From: Aspidiotus rigidus
Lineage: Eukaryota; Arthropoda; Insecta; Hemiptera; Diaspididae
Direction of reading: 5' to 3'
DNA length: 64,000 bases
Assembly: GCA_035079385.1 (NCBI GenBank)
Contig: JAVHKY010000013.1
Location: 7,190,001-7,254,000 of the forward strand
In this document: one piece after another, positions 37,671 through 49,010 of the stretch
Layout of the letters: every line of letters begins with the position of its first letter
How positions within the stretch are numbered: the first letter of the stretch is position 1
Program-made: the position numbers and the translations under genes
The notes under the pieces: generated by a model
What the model was told of the DNA's origin: nothing
Databases searched by the model: none
The model's input: the letters and a program-made list of their open reading frames with translations, nothing else

Positions 37671-39197
37671 ATTTCACTAACCGCTAGTACTAATACCAAC
37701 TACATCCTGGTCTCTTTTACCTACCGTATGCGTCATCAATGTATGTATTAGGACCACTTTCATCTGTATTGGAGTCGATTATTTCTGTCCTATTTATGGC
37801 AGGATGGACCCTCCTACCTATGAACTATTTTGTCGTCCTTCTCACCCGCAGAGTTCATTCGGAACTACCTTACGTAAGATCGATGATGCCCTATGGTATA
37901 TGGTTCGTGTGCCTCCGAAGATTATAATGTTAATGATTTCTGACAATGTTACCAATTTTACTTTTGTCCACCCTCTTTGTTGGTAGAAAAGTAAAACTCG
38001 CTTATCCAACTTCTCCGGAATTTTATATCTTTCCAACAAGTATACTCGAAAATATTTTTTGTCCGCTTGAAAAATTTTTCATCATTCTTGCTGAAGGTAT
38101 CGAATTCCTTCATTTGTACAGTTTTAGTGAAATCGTGAAAATTAATTGTTTCCTCCGCTCATTCGCTCGCTTTCTCAAATTTGCCTGCGCAACGTATACG
38201 TATTCCTAGTATTTTTAATTTGGTGAAATGAAATCGCAAAATCTGCGAGGAAGTTTACAAATGACAAGAGTATCGTCGGAACTAGGAATTGTACACACAC
38301 ATTTATACGATGTTGGTTTTATTTAGCGGCGCACAAAATGAATTTCGCTAGTTTTTCAACAAAGTACGGAATGAACATTTATATTACGTGCAGTGTACTA
38401 TATGAAAGATATAGACTGTAAAATGCTGCGCTTGTAGCCCGTAAGTAGTATTAATGTAGACAATATTATATTTCATTTCCGCGTGCGGCAATCTGCACCT
38501 CTCGTCATAAATGGGAGTCTTTGCGTTTCCTTCCTTGTCGTAGTGCACTGTATGAAGCATTACGAGAGAGTAATACGCTAAACGAAATCATATTCACTAT
38601 AAGTTCGTTTATAGGATGGGTTGATGGCTTATGTCGCTGTCTGTATTTATGCACGGAATGTACGACGTGAGACGTGATGTTTTGTTTTCACAATAATAGT
38701 AGGCTGAAAAAAAAAAAAAAGAATAAAACGCATGTTCGAATCGGGATTGCGTCGCCTAGTTCTCCGGTGCATTTCACTTACCTCGCGTACGATGGAATAC
38801 TCTATTTTTTTTTTTTTGTCATGAAGACGAAATGATGTGCACATACACGTAGTCTGTATAGAAATATATCTTGGAGCATCGAACTTGGAAAACTGAAACG
38901 TAAAAATTTTAAAAATTATAAATACGATCAACGTTTTATCGTGCTAATGATTTGAGCTTTCCTCAACTAGTGGAATTTTACTTCTCATGTTGGTAAAAAC
39001 AACGTTTCTTCATGGTTTAGCAGTAAGTATTCTTTAATCTTTCACGAATAAGCTTTTTTGTAATTTCGAAGGTCAGTGAGACACTTGAATAGTCCCTTTT
39101 GCGTAGGATTAAATGTAGCCTTTAGCTGCAGAATCCCATTATATCTCTCGTCATTCATCGATTTTCCTCACTAAGAAGATCTCAAGTGTACTGCTCT
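37671..39197. other. Intron sequence with no recognised feature
   Basis: AT-rich and stop-dense. No element ends or genes were identified. Confidence 0.4.
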
Positions 39198-39305
39198 AAA
39201 ATCCGACCAAGCGCCATCAGTGATACATTCTACAACAAAGTACTTCTTGTTCACATAACAAAGTTACTCTTCTCCAGAATGTAGCGTTGGCGCTTGGTCG
39301 GGTTT
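39198..39305. repeat. Imperfect fold-back, about 30-bp arms
   Basis: 'ccgaccaagcgcca ... acattct' (39198-39231) pairs with 'agaatgta ... tggcgcttggtcgg' (39276-39305) around a 44-nt loop. Confidence 0.6.
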
Positions 39306-39589
39306 TGCATCGTCCATTTGTATCACTTGAAGCACAAAGCTTTACACATTATTTTATTGTGTAACACTACACAACAATCTCTCTTATCCGATTCACAAGC
39401 CGAACAATCTTCCCCTGTCGAACGTGATTACATTGTTCCAAAGGCTGTCTTTTCGCCTTTGGTCTCCAATTATTCTCAGAGTTTTCAATGTCACTTTGGT
39501 GTGCGTTCTACCACATGCATGTGTTCTACATAGTGTAGGAGTGCGTTCTACCAAGCCTCTCAGCGTTACCCAGAAGAAACCATGAGGAG

Positions 39590-39740
39590 GTCGGCTTGGA
39601 GGTCCAAATATGTAGTTGATGTTCTTATTGTCCTTTTCCATTGTGAATTTGATGCTTTTATTCGTCGCATTTCTTTTTAGAAGGAATTGATCCACCAGTC
39701 TATTAGTGCCTGGATCTCGAGGTCTTGGGAGGAGATACAT
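39590..39740 (-). pseudogene. Scrap of Penelope-like RT palm
   Basis: The minus strand reads GTNRLVDQFLLKRNATNKS followed by FTMEKDNKNINYI, which aligns with GTDRQVDLFLLEMNAMNEF and FTVEKGNETIDYL, the sequence just after the YVDD box of the element at 47385-48960. Only about 45 residues survive. Confidence 0.6.
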
Positions 39741-40449
39741 CCCCTTTACTCCCCCCCCCCCCCTCCCGTTACACTTTCCAACAGCTTCATGATCAGCCTA
39801 GTTGTAGCATAGGAACATTTCGATCATTCATTCATACTCGCAAACAAGAATGAACTTCAGAAAAGGAGAGCTTCAAGATTGTGATTACTCAATTTTTATC
39901 CTGAAAATATTCTTCATTTTGAATGATTTGTGAATATAGGCAGTTTATCGACAGGTGTAACGTCACATGGAAATCGGTCTCTAGTAGAATTACCATAAAC
40001 AATTCCAGTTATATAACATCCTCGACTGAGCGATCAACAATGTATTTCGAAGTAGAAAGATGAGAATCTTCGAAAAGTCGTTTTGTGGCAAAGTTTTTGT
40101 GGCTTCTGTAACTTATAAGATTTCATAATTCGGCTGACATAACGCGCGTTAGGCTTGACTTCGTCAACTTTGCTCGTACGGATTATATGGAATTCTAAAA
40201 CAAAATAAATTCGAATGGTTACTAAAGTCATTGTATTTCAAAACAAGCGCGCGTTCGTTTTCGACTAAAAAGGATTTTTCAAACGAGTACGTTAATTAGG
40301 TAATAATGAACTTTTGAATTCTTAATTGAAAAGTGTATCAACGAGGTGAGATAAAGGGGATCTTATTGTTATTAATGGACGCCATTGGATAACTTCTTTT
40401 TGACATGTATATGTCTTTGAGCTGGGGGTCAGTCAGAATTTCTGCGTAA

Positions 40450-40960
40450 CGTGACGAGATGCTGTATAACGTCATCAGTGCCCTTCACCTTCTTCAGGGA
40501 ATGGAAAAATATCGACAACTAGCGTTCAATATACTCGGCCTAGTAATGTGCAATATACCAGACTTATACTAACGAGGCTCAACGTTCGAAATTCTCGAGT
40601 TATACTAGACTAATCCCCCCCCCCCCAAAAAAAAAAGGGGGGAGGGAAAAGCTAGTTAGCTTCCCATACGAAAGACCAGCCTTATACTAGGGAACGAGGC
40701 TTATACTAATTAGATTACAGGCTGTATGATGAAGGCTGGACGTTACGCTTTCTGACGTCATCAATGACCTTGACCTACTTCAGGGGGTGGAAAAATTTCG
40801 CTCTTACCCTTCATTATACTAGGCCTAATAATAAACAGTATATTAAACTTATACTGATGAGGCCCAGTATCAAGTATATTAGCGTTATACTTGATTAATC
40901 CGCTCGGCTCCCCCTCCCTTCCCTCCCGAAAGATACTTTGTATAACATGCCGTATACTAG
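40450..40960. repeat. Two tandem units with CTAGTATA-type words
   Basis: Each unit starts 'acgtcatca(g/a)tg', then 'ttcaggg..(a/g)tggaaaaat(a/t)tcg', then a run of 'ttatactaa', 'ggcctagta' and 'ttatactag' words, then C-rich sequence. A C/A/G homopolymer stretch (40617-40650) separates them. It shares vocabulary with 6985-7440 and 60925-61400. Confidence 0.55.
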
Positions 40961-41171
40961 GTTATAATTGGAAACCGGATTTTTCTCGGCAAGAAAAAGT
41001 GTAAATTTCGGCATTCTCGTCAATTCCAGAATTTATTCCAGTTTCGGCATTTTTCGACAACATAGGATTTTTTTCCTGCGTCCTGTTTATCATGATTCAA
41101 AATTCATTTTGATTCTCATTGATTTCGCCCTTTAAGAGAAAAAGTGCCAAATGCCGAGGAATCCGCTCTCT

Positions 41172-41520
41172 AGTTATTTATAAAATTAATTTTCATAAAT
41201 TTGATTTATATTAATGTTTTTTTTTATAATTATATTGATATGTTGATTAAATCTATTTTTCATATTATTTTTTATATATTTTTTATTCATTATTTTATTA
41301 CTTACCAATTGATATTTTAAAATTTTTAAAGTTTAAATTGATTATTTTACAAATATTGTAAAATAATAACTTCAAACTTTAAAAATTTCAAAATATCAAT
41401 TAATAAAAAATAATTAATAATGAAAAATAATTTTTAAAAAGATAGATTTAATTGATACATCAATAGGCCTATGATATAAATTAAATTTATAAAAATTTAT
41501 TTTATCAATGATAGACTGAT
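41172..41520. repeat. Long AT-rich palindrome next to the mitochondrial insert
   Basis: The centre is a perfect 10-bp inverted repeat (attattttac/gtaaaataat, 41341-41367). Pairing continues outward with mismatches for about 160 bp on each side: 'agatttaat' against its complement at about 41243 and 41445, and 'aaatttgatttatatta' against a near-complement at 41200 and 41475. Composition is nearly pure AT and matches the adjoining ND1-like segment. Confidence 0.6.
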
Positions 41521-41789
41521 AGAAAATAAAGTAATGATAACAAATTTCAATTTATTATTTAAATTAAAATAGATTTATACCAATTAAAATTGAATCAATT
41601 AAATTAAATAATTTACTTAAATGAATTTAATAAATAAATTATTCAAATAATACCTAGTAATTGATTTATTTACAATATTATTAATATTATTGTTCTATTT
41701 ATATTCTTAAATAATATTAATGAAAAAATTTTAATAAAACATTTTAAAAAATCAAAATAAAATGAAACATTTTATTTAATTTATTCAAT

Positions 41790-42141
41790 ATATTTGATCC
41801 TTGAATTTTTGTTTTATTTATATGATTAAAATTTTACCAATAGAATTACTACAACTTCCATTTGATTTTTATGAAAGAGAATCTGAACCTATTTCTGGAT
41901 TTACTTTAGAATTAAGATCCATTAAACTTATAAATTTTATTTATAGTAGAATACGTAGATATCATTTATTTGAATTAATTTGATATTTTAATATTTTTTA
42001 AACATAATTATATAGAATAATGTTTAATTCAATTATTTTATTATTATTTTTATGAATTCGAATATTTATTATTCGTTTTCGTTATGATTTAATAATAAAA
42101 ATTATGTGAAAACAAATATTTGTTTTTTGTATTTTTATATA
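41790..42141 (+). pseudogene. ND1: Nuclear mitochondrial insertion: ND1 (NADH dehydrogenase subunit 1) fragment
   Basis: Translated with the invertebrate mitochondrial code (TGA = Trp, ATA = Met, AGA = Ser), the stretch gives LPFDFYERESEPISGF, matching the invariant ND1 segment 'TPFDF.EGESELVSGFN.EY'. After a frameshift it gives WIRMFIIRFRYDLMMKIMW, matching 'WVRGT.PR.RYD.LM...WK' of the ND1 C terminus. TGA occurs at three Trp positions. The frame is broken and substitutions are many, so this is an old nuclear copy, not a working gene. AT content is far above the surroundings. The insert probably runs about 41172-42185. Confidence 0.75.
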
Positions 42142-42189
42142 ATTATTTTTATTATTTATATTTTAATAATTTTTATAATTATGTGTATG

Positions 42190-42985
42190 CTAGGCTCATA
42201 ATGAAGGCTTAAGTCATTACAGCAGCTGATTATAGAATTGTTACCTCGATACAATCGATATCAATGTGTCGATATAATCGAGATTGATGTATCGATATAA
42301 TTGAGATTGATTTAACTTTACTTTGAATTTTTTTCTCTTTTGCGAACGCCTAAAGACATGAAATGGACAAATTTACATGAACTTTTCCTTCTGTAATCAA
42401 ATCCAAGAGTCCGAGAATCCGGAACTGGATGTTTCATACATTGAGGATCCTTTCAGACCCATTCTTTCAAGATTACTTGCTAGTTTCGGCCGGAGGATGC
42501 CTCGAGAGAGATATTCTCGAAAATGGCTTAAGATAGTGTGCTCCTAGGTAGAAGCCGTCACTGCATGGTTTTTTCTTTCTGATCATCTTGCTAGAAAATT
42601 TTCCCCAAATATGGAGACTACGAACGTCTCCTCTCGGTGTCAGTGCTACGGGTGTCTCTCTTCCGAGAGGAAGAATAGTGTATTAGGATGTGCTGGTGTA
42701 GGTGATTAATCCACCGCAAGACGAACATTTTCAGTCTAGGAAATCTATATGTGCGTATGTCAAGAAATAGAGCTTTTGGGATGATTCTGTGAGTGAGGAA
42801 TATTTTTTCTCTTATAAATTCTATCTAGCGCGCATATTCAACTCGAAAAATCTGATTTTTTAGTCTGTTCTGCTCCCTGTCACGAAAAATATGGCCGTGG
42901 ACTTGTGATGTTCAAAATAATGTCTCTTCTAAGCCGTTTGTGAAGGAACTTTTGTCGGAATCATATTCACCTCAAAGGCTAGTTT
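42190..42985. other. Intron sequence; short ATCGATA-type repeats at its start
   Basis: At 42240-42310, 'tcgatataatcgagattgat' recurs two to three times. The remainder holds nothing recognised. Confidence 0.4.
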
Positions 42986-42993
42986 GCCTAGAC

Positions 42994-43612
42994 CAGTGTT
43001 TCTCAACCGGTGTGCCGCAAGCCCGCCTCAGATGTGCCGCAAAATTTTGATCAAAAACATGAATCAACATGAACTAAAAAAAGAATTGCCAATTTTTTTT
43101 ATTTACTCGAAAAAGCAATTATAAGCACATTCTGACGTATATGTTCCAATTTTTGAATGATGTCAGTTCCAGTTATAATTACAACTTGAGTCCAAACCTG
43201 CACTCAATTTCAGAAAAATCAAGCACTTTCAGTGACTTGGCCAAAAATGCAGATTATATTTCATGTTTCTTCATAAATTTTGGAATTAGAAGAGCTCAGA
43301 GGGTTTCCAATAAATGCAAGGAAGATCCAGACACTTCCGCGTATGTTGGTGGCAAAATTTTCTTGAGTCCCGGCGGAAAATCAAAGCTCTTGTTTCCCGA
43401 AACCGCAGTATAGAGAAAGAGGGGTGAGGCCTCGTATAGCCATCTTGTAGGCCACAAATTCTGAAATTTGGAGGAGGAAATCAGTAGAGACACGAAAATT
43501 TCAAAACGCACAAAAATTTTCGATACCATTAGGAGTTCTGGAAATGCTGTGCCGCAGTAATATCCTCTCATGGAGAAATGTGCCGCGATGTGAGGAAGGT
43601 TGAGAAACACTG
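42994..43612. mobile_element. hAT-type non-autonomous element with perfect TSD
   Basis: Terminal inverted repeats are CAGTGTTTCTCAACC (42994) and GGTTGAGAAACACTG (ending 43612), the well-known ends of a hAT group. The 8-bp target duplication GCCTAGAC is exact on both sides (42986-42993 and 43613-43620). 'tgtgccgc' occurs near both ends. It is 619 bp long with no transposase. Confidence 0.92.
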
Positions 43613-44666
43613 GCCTAGACTAATAATATGTGGTTCAAAAGCTTACCGAGGTAAGGAATGTGTCTCCATTTTCCTTTTGTCTCCTAGCTGGGAGGGGGTC
43701 GCATCAAGAGCTCTGGAGGTTATTTCTTGTGCACTATTGTACGGATGTCTTGATTTCTCACGATTGACCTCAGATAAACCATGTTGACACCAAATCGAAT
43801 CGTTGCTTTAACTAGAAATCGAAATTCGCCCATTGTTGATCGTAAAACGACCAGAAAGAATGAAGGTCGACTCGAAATCGACCTTCGGATTCATTGTCAA
43901 TGTCATAATTGAGTCGACTCCTGATCGACTGATTCTAATTTGATAGGGTTTTTGCAAGAAATTCTCGTAATCCCTTAAGATTTGGAGTACCTCTCTCTGA
44001 ATCCACATTGAGTTTGCACTTAATTCCGAATAGTAGTTTGCAGAAAGCGTGTTTTGGAATGAGGTCGTCGACCGCGGAAGTGGAGCCAAAATGAAGGGGT
44101 GATGATCATTATTTTTACATCGCTAATTAATGGCACATTCACCGTCCATCAATCAATCACGCTACTGACCCACCTCCACTTCGGTATTATTTTTACAGCT
44201 ATAACATCGTATTTTTTCCTCTCTCGCTCTCTCTTAAAGCCTCTGTTGAATAACAATGAGGAGAAAGATCGCGGTTGGCATATTTTGTATGCTCAAGTTC
44301 TGTCTTCTCGTGGTCTATAAATAATGTGTGTCTATACGAGGCAGTAAACTTGCATCGAATATCAGCTTCGATTGACCTGTTTGCGATGCTATTTTGTATG
44401 CCGTAAATCACGCAACAATAAAAAATTCTCGAGAATCGTTCGCGAATAAGTGCTCCCAATATTTGTTCACATTCGTGTGTTCGCAAAATATCGATCTTAC
44501 TACAGAAAAATAAATTCCTTTCGAAAGTCGTAAATTATCGCGGTCCGGAGCTTCTTCGAAAGGTCTCTCGTTAACTTATTGAAATGTATTTTTACACTCT
44601 GTATGAAACTTGGTGCGGAGGTATAAATGTTTTCTAATTTTGAGTATAAAAATTTTCCGATTACAG
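43613..44666. other. Intron upstream of the WW1 exon
   Basis: CpG content rises towards the exon. There is a perfect 9-bp hairpin (GAAGGTCGA...TCGACCTTC, 43862-43886). TATAAATA near 44316 has no convincing start or exon linked to it. Confidence 0.35.
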
Positions 44667-44855
44667 GTAGAAGGTCGTATTCGTTATCCGATTAGAGGCG
44701 GTTCGCCCCCAGTTCCAGAAGAAAGTCAGCCACCGACGCGTGAACTGTTCGCGGGTTGGTGCGAGTATACGATTAGCGATGGTCGCACTTTCTTTTATAA
44801 TTCGAAAACCGGCGAAAAAAGTTGGAAGCCGCCTCGTCGACGATGTAATACGGAC
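44667..44855 (+). CDS. RhoGAP, WW1 exon
   Basis: Acceptor 'ccgattacAG' ends at 44666 and donor GTACGT starts at 44856. The exon is 189 nt, 63 codons, phase 0 at both ends, so it joins the SH3 exon cleanly. It begins VEGRIRYPIRGGSPPVP and then encodes a complete WW domain: LFAGWCEYTISDGRTFFYN followed by SKTGEKSWKPP. The first Trp, the aromatic pair, the second Trp and the Pro are all present. WW domains bind proline-rich ligands; in this family they lie between SH3 and PH. The exon is CpG-rich, unlike its AT-rich intron. Confidence 0.85.
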
Positions 44856-45547
44856 GTACGTACACGTGTTAAATTTATACATTAAATATATAGTAAAACA
44901 AATCGTAAACTTGTACCGACTTAGTCGGACCACTTGAATGCTCATTTCGATCGGTCGTAAAATTTACATACGTCTCAAGGATGTGCCGAAAATGTAGCGA
45001 TATTCAGGGGCGGGCGTGTACAAAAATTCCATTCTTCTGATGAAACGATTGTCTTTTTTTGGTATTCGAGACGGTGCGTGAGGGAACTGGCTAGTCTTCT
45101 ACCATTCTGTATCTCGTGTGAGTCGCTATTTAGTGCATATTATTTTCAATATAATTGTGTGAAGTTTTCAATTTTTAAAATGCTGGCGTGGCTGATTTTG
45201 GCGGTATTTTTCTGAATGCTTATTCATTCAAGCGAGATGAAATTTTCAATTATCGAAAAAAATATTGCGAATTGAGAGTAAATGTAAAAGAGCTGAATCA
45301 TCAGACGCTGAATTCCGACAGCGAAGCTATTGAAAGACAAAGAGCGATCGAACCTTTTAGTCATTGGATTCCTAATGGAAACGCCCATCCATTGCTGGAA
45401 ATCTAAATTTATCGTTGTGTTCCCGTCCAATGGCATGCGAGTCGGAATTTTGTCGAGGTTGATTTCTGCAAAGTTACATTGGAGAATTAAAGTTGCTAGA
45501 ATTACTAAAAAAAAGAAGAGGAAAAAAGGAAAGTCTCGAGAACAGCA

Positions 45548-47035
45548 ATGAAAGTCCTCAAGGAGACCGCCTGCGGTTGGAAGTTTTGGATAACACTGAC
45601 CTCAGGTCTCACTTCCTGGACAGCGGGGTTATTCAAATTTTCTTTCTTTTTCTGGGTGGACCGATGGTTTGAATCGAGAGTTGACCATGAGTCACCTTAC
45701 TCGGTGAAAAATTCGGTCTCCTTGGCTAATATTCTTCCGCTGGGATCGACCCTGTGTTCATTTGATGTGGTCGGCCTGTTCCCCAATATCCCCAGAGCAA
45801 CCGCCATGCAACATATGGGAGACCTTTTGATTCAAACAAATGTTCGCCAAGAAGAATTGGGTGAATTTTTCAATCTCCTCAATATTTGTTGGTCTCCCAA
45901 TTATTGCAAATTCGATAACAAGTTTTTTGAGTTTCCTGAAGAGGTTGGAATACCCATCGGTTCTCTTTTGGGTTCTCTCATTTCGGAGGTCTTTATGTCT
46001 AAGTTTGAGCTCGATTTGTTCTCCTCTGGCAGTGCGTATTTAGATCAGATTTATTATTGGCACAGGTATGTCGACGATGTGTTGTGTACGTGGACTGGTC
46101 CCCGAGAGCTCCTTTTGGAGCTTCTCCAGTATCTAAATAATCAATATCCTTCTATAAAATTTACTTTAGAAATCGGTGGTGCATCTATTAATTATTTGGA
46201 TTTGACGATCTGTAATAGAGACGGTATCCATGAATTCGCCATATACAGGAAAGAGACTGCGACCGATATTACTGTCCACGGCAAATCTTTTTGCCCTGTA
46301 GCCCATAAATATGCTGGATTTAACAGCTTAATACATCGACTGACCAGTATTCCTCTCAATCAGTCAGCCTTCCAAAAAGAGGTATTAACTATAAAGCACT
46401 TGGCCAGAGTGAATGAAGTGAACTTAGACATTGACCTTATGATCCAAAGGAAAGTTACTCGAAAATACCTCGATTCCACCACCTCCCTCCCCCGCAATAC
46501 GGCCCTAAACAGTAGAGAGCGTTGGATAAGGCTTCCGTTCTTGAGGCAGTTTTCATCTCAATTGAGTCGTGTCCTACGCCCCTTCGGATTTCGGCCTGTG
46601 TATTACAACCCCAATACCATAAAAAGTTTATTGGTTAGGCTAAAAGACCCCATCCAACTGGCCGAGATGAGTGGTGTGTATAAAGTTGAGTGTAAGGATT
46701 GTTAACGGAATTTATATCGGCGAGACAGGCCGTCAGTTGAAAATTAGAATCGCTGAACATAGGAAGGCGTGGGAAAAGAAGAATATAGGTGAATCGGCGT
46801 TTGCGGACCATCTAATCACTAGCGGCCATTGCATTAAAGAGGGGTCCGAGGTCCTCCTCTATAGAGAAAACGCGTATTCGAAGCGAAAAGCGTTTTAGAA
46901 CACATCGAAATAATCCGTCATTTAAATAACGACGACCTTAATGTGCTCAACAGGTACATACCTGATGAGGGGTTGATTGAACTAGTTTACGAGTATGATT
47001 CACGTCGTGATGACTCGCTGGTTCAATCCTGATTT
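45548..47035 (+). pseudogene. Penelope-like retroelement, RT + GIY-YIG (nearly intact 3' half)
   Basis: A 385-codon frame covers the RT palm to thumb: LCSFDVVGLFPNIP (motif A), PEEVGIPIGSLLGSLISEVF (motif B), HRYVDDVLCTWTG (catalytic YVDD, 46066-46077), INYLDLTICNRDG, then YRKETATDITVHG and HKYAGFNSLIHRL. The GIY-YIG nuclease follows (GVYKVECKDC / NGIYIGETGRQLKIRIAEHR, with a CxxC pair just before), but is shifted by one frame at about 46700. A second shift near 46895 leads to a tail ending LNRYIPDEGLIELVYEYDSR. The N-terminal third of the RT is missing (5' truncation, usual for these elements). Among the copies here it is the best preserved; two frameshifts make it non-coding. Confidence 0.88.
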
Positions 47036-47199
47036 CCTCGTATGTTTCTAGTTTACAGCCGGAGTTGGTTCAGTCGCTTTCCAGTTCCCGTTGACAATGA
47101 TTGTTTAATCGAAAGCGCTCTGGCATCGTTAAATTTCTGTGGCTATTTGTAAATTACTCCGATTGTATTACTCGCTTGAGTATGACTTCGTCTGGTACT

Positions 47200-47371
47200 T
47201 AAAATACCTTAAAAGGACGTTCCAAGTCTTATGGTGTTTGAAGCGTTGCATATCTGCCTCATTGACGGGGCTAAGTCAATTGGTCTAAGAAGCATTTCAT
47301 ATCTAGTTACTCGAAGGGGCTATCTTTCATTTTTCTCCAAATTACCCTTCCATAAAACAGGTTCCCTGTTA
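47200..47371 (+). repeat. 'gcatatctag' repeat followed by inverted hairpin
   Basis: Contains the repeat unit (47200-47335) and, 20 bp on, AACAGGTTCCCTGTT (47356-47370). The same linkage of the two modules is seen at 30825-31046. Confidence 0.6.
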
Positions 47372-47384
47372 ATTTTTTCCCCCA

Positions 47385-48960
47385 CTTTTTGTGATTTGGA
47401 CGGAAATAGAGTGGACAAAATGTTTTGGACAAAACGTCTTTGGACGCAATTTTTCGTATAAAATGTCCTTGGACCAGTTGCGGGGTCACCATTGTTAGTC
47501 TTTGACCAGTTAGTAGCGTCTTTTTCTTTGTTGTTCTTGAGGACAGAAATTGCTCGGTAGCAGTAGTTCTGGATTGCCGCCAACTTGTGCCTGGGGTGGT
47601 GGTAGGAGTCATGTGAGATGATGGTGTCAGTATGCGTCGGCTTCCTGTAGATTTTTTATTCTATCCTGTTGTTCTCCAGTGTGAGTGTGAGGTCCAAATA
47701 GTCGATGGTCTCATTGCCTTTTTCCACTGTGAATTCATTCATCGCATTCATTTCCAAAAGGAATAGATCCACCTGTCTATCAGTGCCTGACCACACAATT
47801 AGGATATCATCTACGTATCTAGCCCAGTGTGTAATCGGGTTTCTGAACTTGCTTCCCTTCAATATCTTGTTTTCCGTGTCATTCGTGAATGTCTCCGCCA
47901 GTATTGGTGACAGCGGTGATCCTATCGCAAGTCCTTTTTCCTGACTGTAAAACCTATTATTGAAGCGGCAGTAGTTCTGGCTCAAGATCTCATCCATTAT
48001 GTTGGCGTACTTCGGCCTATCGGGGTTCCAATAATATCTGTTGTTTTTGAGCAGGGTGAGAAGTTCCTCCTTCGGTATAGTACCAAACATGTTTGCCACA
48101 TCAAAGGATACCAGCTTGTCGTTACTCTTGATTTCCAGTTGCTCAATCAGTTCTCTGTTGTTTCTGATGCTTTGTATGGGTGCAAACTACTAGTTTTCAT
48201 TCAGGAATGTGGCTACGATCTTCGCTATCTTGTAGCATGGTGATTGGATGCTGTTAACCAGGAGTCTCATCGGACGGTTTGCTTTGTAGCGTTTTACAAG
48301 CCCCTTGAGATTTGGGGCAACCGGGTTCATCCCAAGCGTCCTTCCATTGCCGGGTACATTGTTCCGTTTCAACACAGCTTTCGGGTCATCTTGGTATTTC
48401 TGTGTTGGATCCTTTGTCAGCTCTTGGTGTCCATTCACTGCGATGTACGAATCCTTTTTTTGGGTGTAGTCTGCCTTCTCCATTACCACTACCGTGTTGC
48501 CTTTGTCCACCTCTGTCTGTAGAATCTTCTTTTGTAGATTTGTGACCTTCCTCTGCATTACTTGCGTTCTGTCATTGGTTTGGCACATATTCTCCTTGAT
48601 GTCCAACAGCACTTTCCCAATTTTGGTCGTGTTCCACGGTTTGGATTACTTGTTCGCAGCTAACGGCCATTCTTTCAAGCTCACACTGGTTCAGTCTCTC
48701 TGGCTGCACGTACTTGATACCTTTGTCCAGCAGTTTTTTTTTCTTCTTCTGTGAAGGTGACGCTTGATAGGTTCTCAGTTCTGGGAGCAAAGTTATGCTC
48801 AGCTCTCGCTGTCTCTTCCTTTCTTTCTCCTTTGTTTCGGATTAGTTCGGCAAGCTTCTTCTTGATCTGTTTTATTTGAGCTTCCACTCGTTTTTCCACA
48901 TAGTCTTCACCTTTTTTCCCCTCTCCTCCGTTTTCGAACATAATTGAATTGTACATTTGA
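47385..48960 (-). pseudogene. Penelope-like retroelement, RT portion (minus strand)
   Basis: From the 5' side (high coordinates): a basic coiled-coil-like start (VEKRVEAQIKQIKKKLAEL); LSSVTFTEEEKK and LLDKGIKYVQPERLNQCELE; EVDKGNTVVVMEKADYTQKK (48470-48530); PNLKGLVKRYKANRPMRLLV; motif A in VANMFGTIPKEEL; KGLAIGSPLSPILAETF; YVDD (47806-47817) in RYVDDILIVWSG; NETIDYLDLTL; and IYRKPTHTDTIISHDSYHHP. The GIY-YIG end is absent: the element stops about 47385 beside the hairpin repeat. Several frameshifts break the reading frame. Motif wording differs clearly from the + strand element at 45548, so the two are different lineages. Confidence 0.85.
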
Positions 48961-49010
48961 AAAATTTTTTTAATATTTTACAGTAGCCTAAAATACGAGT
49001 ACACTACGTA

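Noticed and set aside
43141..43413. 90-codon frame inside the hAT element
   Set aside because: It lies wholly within a non-autonomous hAT MITE and has no transposase motif.
44316..44323. TATAAATA as a promoter
   Set aside because: AT-rich sequence produces such strings often; no initiator or exon follows that would use it.
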